Origin: a virus
Direction: 5' to 3' (one strand)
IMG/VR virus record: IMGVR_UViG_3300034105_002823
Coordinates: 1-20,606 of that record
DNA: 20,606 bases
A program made the position numbers and the translations under genes. Every line of letters begins with the position of its first letter. Position 1 is the first letter of the stretch. This document shows, piece after piece, positions 6,030 through 13,357 of this stretch. The notes under the pieces were generated by a model that saw only the letters and a list, made by a program, of their open reading frames with translations, made no database searches and had not been told where the DNA came from.

Positions 6030-6890
6030 TTAGGCGGCCTTCCGCCGCAGTGCTGCGATGATACCAGCAGGCTTGGCGGTTTGTATCCACGCAATGAGCG
6101 TGTCTAGTTCGGACGTGGCAACGTGGCGCAATATCCATTCCGCGTATTCCTGCTCCACCGTCATGCGGATGACCGCATCAGTCGCAGCGTTGGCCTTCTT
6201 CGCTTCCTTGGCTTCTTCCTCTGCCAGTAGGCGTTCGGCTTTCTTCGCGGCCTTCTTTGCGGCCTTTTCTGCCCGTATCGTGTCTAGTTCCGCAGCAGGA
6301 TCATCCGCGTTCTTCAAGCGATCCAGCACCACGCCCTTGTCAAGATCGGTGCCAGCGATTTCCTTTAGGATAGGCTCGGGGATGTTTTCACCGCGTTCGG
6401 CGTCCCGCTGGATGGTCCGTTCCGCCTTGCCGGTCTTGGCAGCGGCGTCGGCGGTGAAGCGATCGGAGCTTTCGCCAATTTGGCGACTGCTCTCGTGCTG
6501 ATTTGTCCCGTGTTTCGTCTCCGGGTGCAGCGCCTCATAAGCCTCCTTCCGGCGCCGGGTGAATAATGCCCGTTCCGCCGTCGTCAGGCTGGTCCCGCAC
6601 AGGTTTTCGTCGCACTCGGCAACGATTGCTTCAAGTTCGTTCAGCCCAAGGATTTGCACGGGGATATTGGTTTCACCCATCTCCCTCAAAGCCTCTAACC
6701 GATGCAATCCCGAGACGAGCTTAAACCCATCAACGACACGGCCGCAGTTTAGGACGGAATGCGGCCGGACCGTGATTGGATGGAGTAGGCCAACGGATTT
6801 GATACTCGCGACCAGCGCCGCCACATGGGTAGGCGACACTTCGCGGATGCGCGACCCGCATTCGATGAGATGTAACGGCGCGGTCACCAT
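6030..6890 (-). CDS. ParB/Srx-fold protein with coiled-coil region
   Basis: 286 residues from the ATG one base after the upstream stop, with AAAGGAAA in place; in-frame codons further upstream lie inside the neighbour. Residues 1-100 are a ParB N-terminal domain: 'SIKSVGLLHPITVRP', SGLHR (60-64, the GxxR box) and DENL (94-97, equivalent to the ENxxR region) followed by LTTAER. The middle holds a possible HTH (AAAKTGKAERTIQRDAERG). Residues about 205-245 are a Lys/Glu/Ala-rich coiled coil. Phage ParB-like proteins may regulate, bind or nick DNA; some act as CTP-dependent clamps. There is no ParA partner in the window, so classic partitioning is unlikely unless it lies elsewhere. Confidence 0.88.
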   Translation of the reverse strand: MVTAPLHLIECGSRIREVSPTHVAALVASIKSVGLLHPITVRPHSVLNCGRVVDGFKLVSGLHRLEALREMGETNIPVQILGLNELEAIVAECDENLCGTSLTTAERALFTRRRKEAYEALHPETKHGTNQHESSRQIGESSDRFTADAAAKTGKAERTIQRDAERGENIPEPILKEIAGTDLDKGVVLDRLKNADDPAAELDTIRAEKAAKKAAKKAERLLAEEEAKEAKKANAATDAVIRMTVEQEYAEWILRHVATSELDTLIAWIQTAKPAGIIAALRRKAA

Positions 6891-6891
6891 A

Positions 6892-7845
6892 TCAGTTTCC
6901 TTTTGCAAAGGGGGTGCCGAGCAGCTTGAACACGCTGTTCTTTGACGCGCGGACCAGTTCAAGATGGCTGCGCCGATACCAAGCGTTCCATGCCATGGCC
7001 GTCACAAGCGAGTATTCCGTAATCGTTTGGACTTGTGCCCTTGAGAGATGCACGTTGAGCGTTCGGCGCGGGTCCTTTGCTGGCGTGGAACCGCTTTCAG
7101 CTACGCCAGCCCAGAATGCTGTCGCCTTCTGCGGTTGATACCGCAGTGTGACCAACGCGCACCCGAACACGCCTTGAGCGCGAAGCCGGCGGCGGAGGTC
7201 GCGGTCGGCAATCTCAATTATCCTGCCGTATTCCTGGATTTCGCCCTTCCACCCCAGGACCGCCGTGATCTTCCCGTCTGCCGATCTGATCTCCGGGCTT
7301 TGATTCACGCCCGTAATGAACTTGAGACCGCTATGAACAAAAACTGCGGCCTTGACCGCCGCCGACGCATGTTCTTTTGAGACGCCAAGCCCATCGGCCA
7401 ACTGTGCCGATGCCGCCAGCGTTTCGATGCTGCGAGACCGAACGGCGAAGTCATGCCGGAAGTATGCCGCGTTGATTTCATCTTCGCTTCCGACCGCGTT
7501 GACGCAAATCTGGAACTCAATCGCGGTGTTCGCCAGGATGACCGCGTGCATACGGTGGTTGCCGTTGACAAGAACAAGCCGCCCGTTCGGGAGCTTGCAG
7601 AACGCCAACTGCGACCCCGGCAACCAACTGCCCTGCGCCATGTCGTAGGCAAGGAGCCGCACATGCGGCTGGCTAATCTTGCGGTTGCTGCTATATCGGA
7701 ACATGTCCAGGATTTGCCGCGCGATCAACGGCGTGATGACAAGCCTGCCATCGTTGCGGATTCCTGCCGGTTCGTCATCTAGCAGAGTGCCAATGACCTT
7801 GCCGTCATGGTCCGTATCAAATATGTTGTTGCCTGTCTGAAGCAT
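6892..7845 (-). CDS. Second ParB-fold-like phage protein
   Basis: 317 residues. The segment 75-110 contains PNGRLVLVNGNHRMHAVI, with VNGNHR (93-98) in the place of the ParB/DGxHR box, followed by a strand and the helix SEDEINAAYFRHD. The rest is mixed helix with a basic C-terminus and is not recognised. The start has a GGAG site (TTGGAGACTAACG) directly after a hairpin. It ends one base before the next ParB gene, making a tandem of two distant ParB-fold proteins. A link to DNA or nucleotide binding is likely; catalytic activity is uncertain. Confidence 0.8.
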   Translation of the reverse strand: MLQTGNNIFDTDHDGKVIGTLLDDEPAGIRNDGRLVITPLIARQILDMFRYSSNRKISQPHVRLLAYDMAQGSWLPGSQLAFCKLPNGRLVLVNGNHRMHAVILANTAIEFQICVNAVGSEDEINAAYFRHDFAVRSRSIETLAASAQLADGLGVSKEHASAAVKAAVFVHSGLKFITGVNQSPEIRSADGKITAVLGWKGEIQEYGRIIEIADRDLRRRLRAQGVFGCALVTLRYQPQKATAFWAGVAESGSTPAKDPRRTLNVHLSRAQVQTITEYSLVTAMAWNAWYRRSHLELVRASKNSVFKLLGTPFAKGN

Positions 7846-7860
7846 CGTTAGTCTCCAATG

Positions 7861-7908
7861 AACACCCGCGCGCCATCGCGGGTGTTTGTTTGCCCGGGAC
7901 CGCCGGGC
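7861..7908 (-). promoter_or_regulatory. Two hairpins in the leader before the ParB-like gene
   Basis: Stem A: GCCCGG/CCGGGC (7892-7897 with 7903-7908). Stem B: AACACCCGCG/CGCGGGTGTT (7861-7870 with 7877-7886), a perfect 10-bp stem. On the minus strand both come after the stop of the winged-helix gene and before the GGAG site. On the plus strand stem B is followed by TGTTTG and could end antisense transcripts. A processing, attenuation or translation-control role is inferred. Confidence 0.55.
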
Positions 7909-7917
7909 GCGGATTGG

Positions 7918-8256
7918 TTAGGACGGCACCACCCAATGCGTCCCCGGCCCATTCTCCGCATCCAGCCGCAACCGCAAAGCCTCGGCCGTGCTGGGCTTGA
8001 GAGGCGCGCTCTGGCCGTCCTTCCACGCGACGCACACCAGCGGCGGGGCGATGGCTTGGCGGCCTTGGAGCGTGATCCGGTAGACGCAACGGCGGGTGGT
8101 GGAGACGTTGCGCGCGTGGCCGGCGGCGATGAGGCGGGCCATGAGTTCGCGGGCTGCGTTCGGGCACAGGAACCTCCGCGCATGGGCAACGTCTGCCGGC
8201 GTCGCGGTGTCCACCGTGGCCAGATATTCGAGGGTGCGGCGCTGTAGGGGGGTCAT
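7918..8256 (-). CDS. Winged-helix-like small protein
   Basis: 112 residues. The first 70 residues read as a winged helix: MTPLQRRTLEYLATVDTATP, a helix with AHARRFLCPNAARELMARLIAAGH, then a beta wing with TTRRCVYRITLQGRQAI. The C-terminal 40 residues are not recognised. It starts in the stop of the methyltransferase (ATGA). A DNA-binding regulator is likely; the target is unknown. Confidence 0.75.
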   Translation of the reverse strand: MTPLQRRTLEYLATVDTATPADVAHARRFLCPNAARELMARLIAAGHARNVSTTRRCVYRITLQGRQAIAPPLVCVAWKDGQSAPLKPSTAEALRLRLDAENGPGTHWVVPS

Positions 8257-9146
8257 GCGGCCACCAGATCGAACAGCGTGGCGGACGTAGCCTCGGCATC
8301 GGCCAAATACTTCGACGCCTGCCGGAAATAGCTTTCCTTCAACTCCACGCCCACGAACCGGCGCTTAGTCCGAAGCGACACGACACCTTCCGACCCGATG
8401 CCCATAAACGGCGACAGAACGATATCGCCGGGGTTAGACCACATGACCAACGCGCGCTCGATCAGATCGAGTTGCAGCGGGCAGATATGCTTTTCGTCGG
8501 CGTTGTCTTTCGCGGCGCGCACGTTGAGCGTGTCCGTCTGGCGGATGTCCATCCACACCGGACTTGCCCACCGCTGCCACTGCTCCACGGGGAACTCGCC
8601 CTCGCGATGCTCCACGGGTTCCGCGTTTTCGCCGGGCGCGCGGAACAGCAGCAGATAGTCGGGCATCCCCGCGCGCGACCGCGTGCTGTCCTTCTTGAGT
8701 TGCTTGTAGAGCAAGCCCAGCGCCTTCGTGCGGGTCATCTCCACAACCGGATCTTTCCAGATCGTGATGCGAGAATGCAAGACGAAGCCGGCATCCTGAT
8801 GCGCGCGGATGATATCGCCCGGCAAATCGTAGATACCGATGACGCCATCCTTCCACTTGGTGGTCGGGATTTCGGAACAATGAACGGCCGACAGCCGGCC
8901 CGGCTTGAGAACGCGCGCCATTTCCGTGAGCATAAAACGGTAGTGCGTGAAGAACTCGGCGTTATCAGCGGAATTGCCCATGTCGCACTCGCTGTCCGAG
9001 TAGCAGAACAGGTTCCCGAACGGCGGGGAGTAGACCGAAAACCCCACGGAATTGTCGGGCAGTTGCCGCATCACGGAAACGCAATCCCCGTTGTATGCTG
9101 CGTATTTCTGGCCGTGGGTTTCGTTCAGGCAAAGGATGTCAGACAT
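8253..9146 (-). CDS. DNA methyltransferase, SPPF (N4-cytosine or N6-adenine) type
   Basis: 297 residues. The catalytic motif IV is YSPPF (S40-F43) and the SAM-binding motif I is FMGIGSEG (247-254), followed by the acidic VGVEL strand. Motif IV comes before motif I, the order of beta-class N-methyltransferases. SPPF/SPPY is typical of N4-cytosine enzymes, while adenine enzymes usually carry DPPY, so m4C is somewhat favoured. The region between the two motifs (150-240) probably holds the target recognition domain. The start overlaps the upstream 83-residue gene by 8 bases. It is likely to modify phage DNA against host restriction or to mark phage promoters; no restriction nuclease partner is visible. 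Confidence 0.93.
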   Translation of the reverse strand: MSDILCLNETHGQKYAAYNGDCVSVMRQLPDNSVGFSVYSPPFGNLFCYSDSECDMGNSADNAEFFTHYRFMLTEMARVLKPGRLSAVHCSEIPTTKWKDGVIGIYDLPGDIIRAHQDAGFVLHSRITIWKDPVVEMTRTKALGLLYKQLKKDSTRSRAGMPDYLLLFRAPGENAEPVEHREGEFPVEQWQRWASPVWMDIRQTDTLNVRAAKDNADEKHICPLQLDLIERALVMWSNPGDIVLSPFMGIGSEGVVSLRTKRRFVGVELKESYFRQASKYLADAEATSATLFDLVAA

Positions 9147-9390
9147 CGATGATGGCCTCCCGGATTTCAGCGTCCAGTTTTTCGCGCGTCACAATCAGAT
9201 CGGCATGATCCCCGATAATCCACATGCCATGCCGATTACAGACTTCTACGATCTCATCTAGGAAGTCCGCCGCGCGAAATGGGTCAATCGGCTCAGCCTT
9301 TGGCGGCGTCGTGTTGTAGACCAGTGGCGGCGTTTCTTCGCTTGCCGCATCAAATACCCATGAGGGTATGGTCACGCGCTTATCAACCAT
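9139..9390 (-). CDS. Orphan small protein between helicase and methyltransferase
   Basis: 83 residues from the ATG with CGGAAGG 8 to 10 bases before it; the frame continues upstream inside the helicase gene and is not used. It begins MVDKRVTIPSWVFDAASEE, has a Pro-rich part, then helices with FLDEIVEVCNRHGMWII and a C-terminal helix LDAEIREAIIDV. No motif is recognised. The start lies 19 bases inside the helicase gene and the stop 8 bases inside the methyltransferase, so all three are tightly coupled and may act together. Confidence 0.75.
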   Translation of the reverse strand: MVDKRVTIPSWVFDAASEETPPLVYNTTPPKAEPIDPFRAADFLDEIVEVCNRHGMWIIGDHADLIVTREKLDAEIREAIIDV

Positions 9391-10745
9391 TTCGGCATCC
9401 TTCCGATGTATGTTGGATTGTATTGGACCTTCACCTTGGATGACGCGCCCGCGTTGCGGCGCTGCGCCTCGGCCATGCCCGTCATCATGGCCTTGTGATC
9501 TTCGCCTTTGCGGTCGATCACGCGGCCGATCTGGTCTTCGCCTTGGGCAACGGCGAGGTGGACGTTGACGGGCTTGGTCTGGCCGAACCGCCATGAACGC
9601 CGGACGGCCTGAAACCACATTTCATAGGAGAACGACCGCCCGACGAACGCCATCCGATCGGAGTGCTGCCAGTTCAGCCCGAACCCGGCGACCGATGGCT
9701 TCGTGATGATGTTCCTGATCTGGCCGGCGGCGAACGCTTCAAGCGCATCCTCTTTCTTTTCGATCGTGTGCGACCCGCGCACTTCCACCGCATCGGGGAT
9801 CACAAGCCTCAAGGCGTCTGCCTCGTAGTCAGTGTCGCACCAGATGATCCACGAATGATCCGGTTCCGCCGCGACCAGCTCCGCCACCATCGCGGACCGC
9901 GCCTCGGCCGTCTGCCGCTTCAGGTCGTGCATGTTCGTTGCTGATACGTGGGCATCGAATAGCATCCCCTCGGCCGGCTTTGCCTCGGCCTGCACCTGAT
10001 GGCGGATGATATTGAGCGGCGGGAGGACGAACCGAGACGCGTCAAACCCCAGGTCAGCCGGCGTTTCCGCCATCCGCGCCCATGACGCCATCCAGTCATA
10101 GAAGGATGACCGCGCGTGCCCCTTCAACCGCCACACGCCCGTATCGTTCGTGTCGTTAATGAACCACCGCACGAGCATTTCGGCTTGCGTCATGATACCG
10201 AGGAACTCGGCTTGTGAGCCAAGCTCCGCATGGTCATTCGGGGCAGGCGTTGCTGTCGCACACAGGCGGTATGGCACGCCCGCGAACGCCTCGATCAGCG
10301 CGCGGCTCGTGCGCCCCGTGTAAGATTTGAGTATCGACGCCTCGTCCATCGACACCGCGCCGAACACGGACGGGTCGATCTTGTCCAGTCTGTCGTAGTT
10401 GACGATGTTGATGCCCGGTCCGAGATTCGTCATGTCGCGGATGACGTGGGCATCGTATCCGAATTTTGATGCCTCCCGCTCAAACTGCTTTGCCACGGCC
10501 AGCGGCGCGAGAAGAAGCCCCGGCTTGTTCGTCTCACGGATGCACTGATCCAGCCATTCCAACTGGCAGATGCTTTTCCCGAGGCCAGTGGACAGATACA
10601 GCGCCGCCCGGCCCTGCCGCAGCGCAAAGTCCACCGATGCTCGCTGGAAGTCCATCATGGCTTCGTTCATTGGGCCGGGTTCAAATCCGACTGCCGATGC
10701 GGAGACCGCTTTTCGTCGTAGAAAATCTTCGTATTCATCGTCCAT
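9372..10745 (-). CDS. SNF2-family DNA helicase/translocase
   Basis: 457 residues. It has the classic superfamily 2 motifs: Walker A STGLGKS (52-58), motif II DEAS (134-137), motif III TATPAPN (164-170), and in the second lobe SVAGFGLNWQ followed by the motif VI run AVRRSWRFGQTKPV, which marks SNF2-type enzymes. It is short for the family and has no extra domains, as in many phage SNF2 helicases of replication/recombination modules. CGGAAGG precedes the ATG. It is the first gene after the terminator-like hairpin at 10796-10828 and is coupled to the methyltransferase. Confidence 0.93.
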   Translation of the reverse strand: MDDEYEDFLRRKAVSASAVGFEPGPMNEAMMDFQRASVDFALRQGRAALYLSTGLGKSICQLEWLDQCIRETNKPGLLLAPLAVAKQFEREASKFGYDAHVIRDMTNLGPGINIVNYDRLDKIDPSVFGAVSMDEASILKSYTGRTSRALIEAFAGVPYRLCATATPAPNDHAELGSQAEFLGIMTQAEMLVRWFINDTNDTGVWRLKGHARSSFYDWMASWARMAETPADLGFDASRFVLPPLNIIRHQVQAEAKPAEGMLFDAHVSATNMHDLKRQTAEARSAMVAELVAAEPDHSWIIWCDTDYEADALRLVIPDAVEVRGSHTIEKKEDALEAFAAGQIRNIITKPSVAGFGLNWQHSDRMAFVGRSFSYEMWFQAVRRSWRFGQTKPVNVHLAVAQGEDQIGRVIDRKGEDHKAMMTGMAEAQRRNAGASSKVKVQYNPTYIGRMPKWLISA

Positions 10746-10795
10746 CGTTCATCCTTCCGATCGTCGCGCGGGTTACTCCCGCCTCATCTGCCCCG

Positions 10796-10828
10796 AAAAA
10801 GCCGCCGGCTGAGCGAACCCAGCCGGCG
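10796..10828 (-). terminator. Terminator- or attenuator-like hairpin before the helicase operon
   Basis: On the minus strand CGCCGGCT (10821-10828) pairs with AGCCGGCG (10803-10810), an 8-bp stem with a 10-base loop, followed after GC by TTTTT (10796-10800). It would end transcripts coming from the XRE operon or attenuate the helicase operon. A second small hairpin, GCGGG/CCCGC, sits between it and the helicase ribosome site, in keeping with attenuation. Confidence 0.6.
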
Positions 10829-10847
10829 CAGTTGATCGGGGAGGAAG

Positions 10848-11108
10848 TCACGCACGGATAACCCCCCGCGCGCACGGGGATAAGATCGGCCGACGCGCGT
10901 CCCGGAGATCGGAACCGCCCGCGCCGGCCGTAGCCGGGTCCCGAGGCTGCTCATTTAGGCCAGAACCCTGGACAAAAGGGGCTTCACCATCCCGGCTATG
11001 GAAGACGCGACGGGTCCGCCGGGACGCACCCAGCCGCTCGCCCGCCGCGCCGGCCGGGTGGGCGCAGACCAACCACACATAGAGTGAGGCACCCGGCGTT
11101 CCTTTCAT
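10848..11108 (-). CDS. Doubtful 86-residue ORF, end of the XRE operon
   Basis: The ATG at 11106-11108 overlaps the stop of the upstream HTH gene as ATGA, which continues the coupling seen in the three genes before it. The protein starts MKGTPGASLYVWLVCAHPAG and then becomes Arg/Gly/Ala-rich, with no motif recognised; the composition is near that of random high-GC frames. If it is not real, 10746-11104 is a 359-base non-coding stretch holding only the hairpins described. The overlap is the main support. Confidence 0.4.
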   Translation of the reverse strand: MKGTPGASLYVWLVCAHPAGAAGERLGASRRTRRVFHSRDGEAPFVQGSGLNEQPRDPATAGAGGSDLRDARRPILSPCARGVIRA

Positions 11109-11287
11109 GCCCCGCGCGCCTTCTTGGCCTGCGCGGAAGTGCACCACTCATGCAGCGTCGAAACCGGAATGCCGGTCTGTTTGGCAATCGCGGCGTAGGT
11201 CATACCGGCGGCGCGCATCCGGGCTACCATGGTCCGTTGCGACACGGTGCGGACGCGTGGCCAGTACAGACGCGCGACCGTGATCAC
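11105..11287 (-). CDS. Small helix-turn-helix protein, resolvase-like HTH
   Basis: 60 residues from a GTG that overlaps the upstream stop (GTGA). The frame stays open further upstream, but that region is occupied by the 25-residue peptide gene. After a basic start, the run MVARMRAAGMTYAAIAKQTGIPVSTLHEWC is a clear helix-turn-helix of the resolvase/transposase-helper kind (two helices, 'GIPVSTLHEW' recognition helix). The C-terminus is basic. It is probably a DNA-binding accessory regulator of the immunity-like region. The start choice depends on the overlap. Confidence 0.75.
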   Translation of the reverse strand: MITVARLYWPRVRTVSQRTMVARMRAAGMTYAAIAKQTGIPVSTLHEWCTSAQAKKARGA

Positions 11288-11361
11288 AGCGCCAGCCACA
11301 CGATCAGCATCGCGCCGATGCCAAGGGACCCGAGCGCCGCGAGGATGGCGTTGAAGATCAT
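11284..11361 (-). CDS. 25-residue hydrophobic membrane peptide
   Basis: Encodes a peptide beginning MIFNAILAALGSLGIG and ending AMLIVWLAL, almost all hydrophobic, enough for a single membrane span. Its ATG overlaps the XRE stop (ATGA) and its TGA overlaps the GTG of the next gene, so it is held in a chain of coupled genes. It would be missed by most length cut-offs. Its role is unknown; small membrane peptides in phage immunity regions can be holin-like, toxic or superinfection-exclusion factors. Confidence 0.6.
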   Translation of the reverse strand: MIFNAILAALGSLGIGAMLIVWLAL

Positions 11362-11573
11362 GCCGCGGCGTCCTGGCTGGCGACGGCGGGTATATCAATC
11401 CAGTCATTCGGCATAACCTGCCCCCCTGTAATTTCCGCGATCCGCGCCAGCATATCCCGCGCCGGCATTGATCCAGCCTCCCACCGCGCCACGGTCGATT
11501 GCGTGACGGATAGCTCAGCAGCCAGTTCGGCTTGCGTGATCCCTCGGCTGTCTCGGTATGCGGCGATGTTCAT
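11358..11573 (-). CDS. XRE-family repressor-like regulator
   Basis: 71 residues from the ATG at 11571-11573, which begins MNIAAYRDSRGITQAELAAE, the usual start of a Cro/CI-type HTH. The helices 'ITQAELAAELSVTQSTVARWEAG' are textbook XRE. Upstream in-frame ATGs at 11633 and 11654 would add residues unlike any XRE N-terminus, and none has a good ribosome site. The gene is the first of the leftward set and faces the rightward early operon across a short divergent region, as a Cro- or CI-like switch protein would. There is no peptidase or oligomerisation domain. Confidence 0.82.
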   Translation of the reverse strand: MNIAAYRDSRGITQAELAAELSVTQSTVARWEAGSMPARDMLARIAEITGGQVMPNDWIDIPAVASQDAAA

Positions 11574-11643
11574 GCCGGGAACGTGCCACGCGGCATCGAA
11601 TGCGGTCAACGGATAAATATGCAATCGGCGCATGATGTATGAC

Positions 11644-11671
11644 TTGCGCGACAATGCGCAGCGTGCATAAT
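11644..11671 (+). promoter_or_regulatory. Possible promoter of the rightward early operon
   Basis: TTGCGC (11644-11649), 16 bases, CATAAT (11666-11671): a weak -35 and a good -10. It lies about 30 bases before the first rightward start. The TGCGC units around it could form part of the XRE operator, but no clean inverted repeat was found. Confidence 0.45.
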
Positions 11672-11702
11672 CCCCCCATCAAAACCGATGGGAACCGCCG
11701 AC

Positions 11703-11882
11703 ATGACCTGGACCCCCGCCGATATCCTCCCGGCGAGCCACCCTGACGACACGGGCCGGGCGCATCCCCCGATCACCCTTCTCCGCGCGTTGTCCGGCCC
11801 GGCTGATCCGCCGCCTGTGCTTGTCGAGTTCCTGACGCTGGAGCAAGTGGCGGACCGGGTTAAGATCGTGGGGTGGGTGTGA
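11703..11882 (+). CDS. Orphan small protein, first rightward gene
   Basis: 59 residues from the ATG preceded by GGGAA; an ATG at 11688 is possible but lacks a ribosome site. It begins MTWTPADILPASHPDDTGRAH and ends in a short helix EFLTLEQVADRVKIVGWV. No family is recognised. Its stop overlaps the next start (TGATG). As the first gene of the early operon beside the XRE regulator it may be regulatory, but no DNA-binding motif is visible. Confidence 0.65.
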   Translation: MTWTPADILPASHPDDTGRAHPPITLLRALSGPADPPPVLVEFLTLEQVADRVKIVGWV

Positions 11883-12187
11883 TGGCCCCTTACCCGGACA
11901 ACTTCGACGGCGCCAAGTTCGACCGTCTATACGGCACGTCGGACGAACCCGCGCCGCCGGTCATCCGCACCCCGATCGGCTGGGAGTGTATCACGGACAA
12001 TCCCGATCCGCACCTGACGACGTGCCTAGGTCTCGTCTGGGATGATGCATATCGGTGTTTTTTTCTCGACGTGACCGAAAGGAAGATCGGTCGTCGGGTG
12101 GATGAAATCGCGGAGGTGTCGCTTTCTCGCGACGGCCTGCGCCGGCTGGTGGAGCTTGGCACGCGGATGTTGGGGGATCGGACGTGA
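11882..12187 (+). CDS. Orphan early protein
   Basis: 101 residues from the ATG in the TGATG overlap; a GTG at 11873 is less likely. It has a Tyr/Asp-rich start (MAPYPDNFDGAKFDRLYG), a beta stretch (CLGLVWDDAYRCFFLDVTE) and a C-terminal helix with RDGLRRLVELGTRMLG. No family, signal or membrane segment is recognised. Its stop overlaps the next start (GTGA), so it is part of the coupled early operon. Confidence 0.72.
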   Translation: MAPYPDNFDGAKFDRLYGTSDEPAPPVIRTPIGWECITDNPDPHLTTCLGLVWDDAYRCFFLDVTERKIGRRVDEIAEVSLSRDGLRRLVELGTRMLGDRT

Positions 12188-12384
12188 GCGACCTCCCCGA
12201 CAACACCACCCGCTATCTGGGGTCCATCGGCTACCGAGCCGAACCCGCCACACTGGACGCCCTCGCTCGACCGTATCCGCCGGGAACGTATCGGATAGTC
12301 CCTGCGTCCGACATGGCTCGGCCGTTTGTGTTGAGTGGCGCGATCATCGACTGTGAGACGAAGCTACCGGAGATGCCGGAATGA
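12184..12384 (+). CDS. Orphan small early protein
   Basis: 66 residues starting at a GTG that overlaps the upstream stop (GTGA). It begins MSDLPDNTTRYLGSIGYRAE and has a PPGTYRIVPASDMARPFVLSG beta-like part. No motif is recognised. Its stop overlaps the next ATG (ATGA). Support is positional and by codon use rather than by homology. Confidence 0.65.
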   Translation: MSDLPDNTTRYLGSIGYRAEPATLDALARPYPPGTYRIVPASDMARPFVLSGAIIDCETKLPEMPE

Positions 12385-12839
12385 CCAACACCCCCACATA
12401 CCGCGACGCCCCGGGCGCAACGCACCGGATCGCGACCCTCCACGGCCACGACAAGACCAAGGTCCCAGGCGCCGACTGCATCACCGCAAGCAAAAGCGAC
12501 GCGCTGGATGTGCGGGTGCTCAAGATCGCTGAGTCGATCGCGGTATTCACCACCGTATTGCGGGATCAGCGCGGCTATTCAACCGCAACGAACCGGCTCT
12601 TTCAGGATGCGCTCGCACTCCGCGAAATCGCCGCCGAAATCCGCGATGCCGCAACCCATCCGCGCAACGAAATTGCGGCCACCCGCGAGGCCGCGACCCT
12701 CACCGAGCTACGCGACGTATGGATCGGGACGGCTGCAAGGCGGCTGGAGATGGAGCCGGTTGAGCGGATCAGGTTGCTGGGGAAAGCGATGGGGCGGCTG
12801 CTGGTCATTGAGGCGCGGCATGAGGGGGATGGACGATGA
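12381..12839 (+). CDS. Orphan helical early protein
   Basis: 152 residues. The N-terminal 45 residues are polar (THRIATLHGHDKTKVPGAD); the rest is almost all helix, with Ala/Arg/Glu-rich runs such as DALALREIAAEIRDAATH and a last helix LLGKAMGRLLVIEARHEGD. No family is recognised. It is coupled by ATGA overlaps to both neighbours and stands just before the Gp157-like gene, so a role in recombination or replication is possible. Confidence 0.75.
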   Translation: MTNTPTYRDAPGATHRIATLHGHDKTKVPGADCITASKSDALDVRVLKIAESIAVFTTVLRDQRGYSTATNRLFQDALALREIAAEIRDAATHPRNEIAATREAATLTELRDVWIGTAARRLEMEPVERIRLLGKAMGRLLVIEARHEGDGR

Positions 12840-13357
12840 GCGCCCCATCCGCTTGGCAGATCGAGCAGGCCATGTCCGCCCTCATGTCCGGCCGGGCCGC
12901 GCTGCTGGCCAACGACCCGGACCTGGCGGCCGATGAGGCGGCCATGTCCGACGCGTTGCGGGCCGAGACGGACGATGTGTTCACCCTGCTTCACCGCATG
13001 TTGCGCGCATCTGTCGCCGCCCGGTCCATGGCCGATGCGGCCGAGGAAATGGCGGCAAACATCACCGCCCGCCGGGACCGCTACAAGCGCCGGGCCGATG
13101 CGTTGCGGTCTACCGTGTTCGCCGCGATGGACGCGCTCGGTATCCCCAAGATCGAGTTGCCAGACCTGACGGCTTCGATCGCGCGGGGCAAGCCGGCTGC
13201 GCTCATCACGGATGAAGCGGCGCTGCCTGACGAATACTGGAGGACCACGCGCGCGGTGAACAAGGCCGCGATCAACGACGCGATCAAGCAAGGCGTCGTG
13301 ATCCCCGGCGTGGAGATGAGCAACGCGATCCCATCGCTTCAAGTGAGGACGAAATGA
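12836..13357 (+). CDS. Siphovirus Gp157 family protein
   Basis: 173 residues. The first half is a long coiled-coil-like helix; the second half carries the family signature: 'ALGIPKIELPDLTASIARGKP' then ITDEAALPDEYW (124-135) and AINDAIKQGVVIPGVEM (145-161). Gp157-family proteins are named after a streptococcal phage protein linked to phage resistance when expressed from plasmids; in phages they lie beside recT-type annealing proteins, as here, and their true role is not settled. ATGA overlaps join it to both neighbours. Confidence 0.88.
   Translation: MSAPSAWQIEQAMSALMSGRAALLANDPDLAADEAAMSDALRAETDDVFTLLHRMLRASVAARSMADAAEEMAANITARRDRYKRRADALRSTVFAAMDALGIPKIELPDLTASIARGKPAALITDEAALPDEYWRTTRAVNKAAINDAIKQGVVIPGVEMSNAIPSLQVRTK

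Noticed and set aside
6030-6890. A plasmid partition locus
   Set aside because: No ParA ATPase next to the ParB-like gene and no parS-like site noticed.
8472-9152. 226-codon plus-strand frame opposite the methyltransferase
   Set aside because: Lies fully over the SPPF methyltransferase, whose motifs settle the coding strand.
5210-10745. A DISARM-like or other host defence island (SNF2 helicase plus methyltransferase)
   Set aside because: No DUF1998, phospholipase D or other partner genes; surroundings are phage replication genes.
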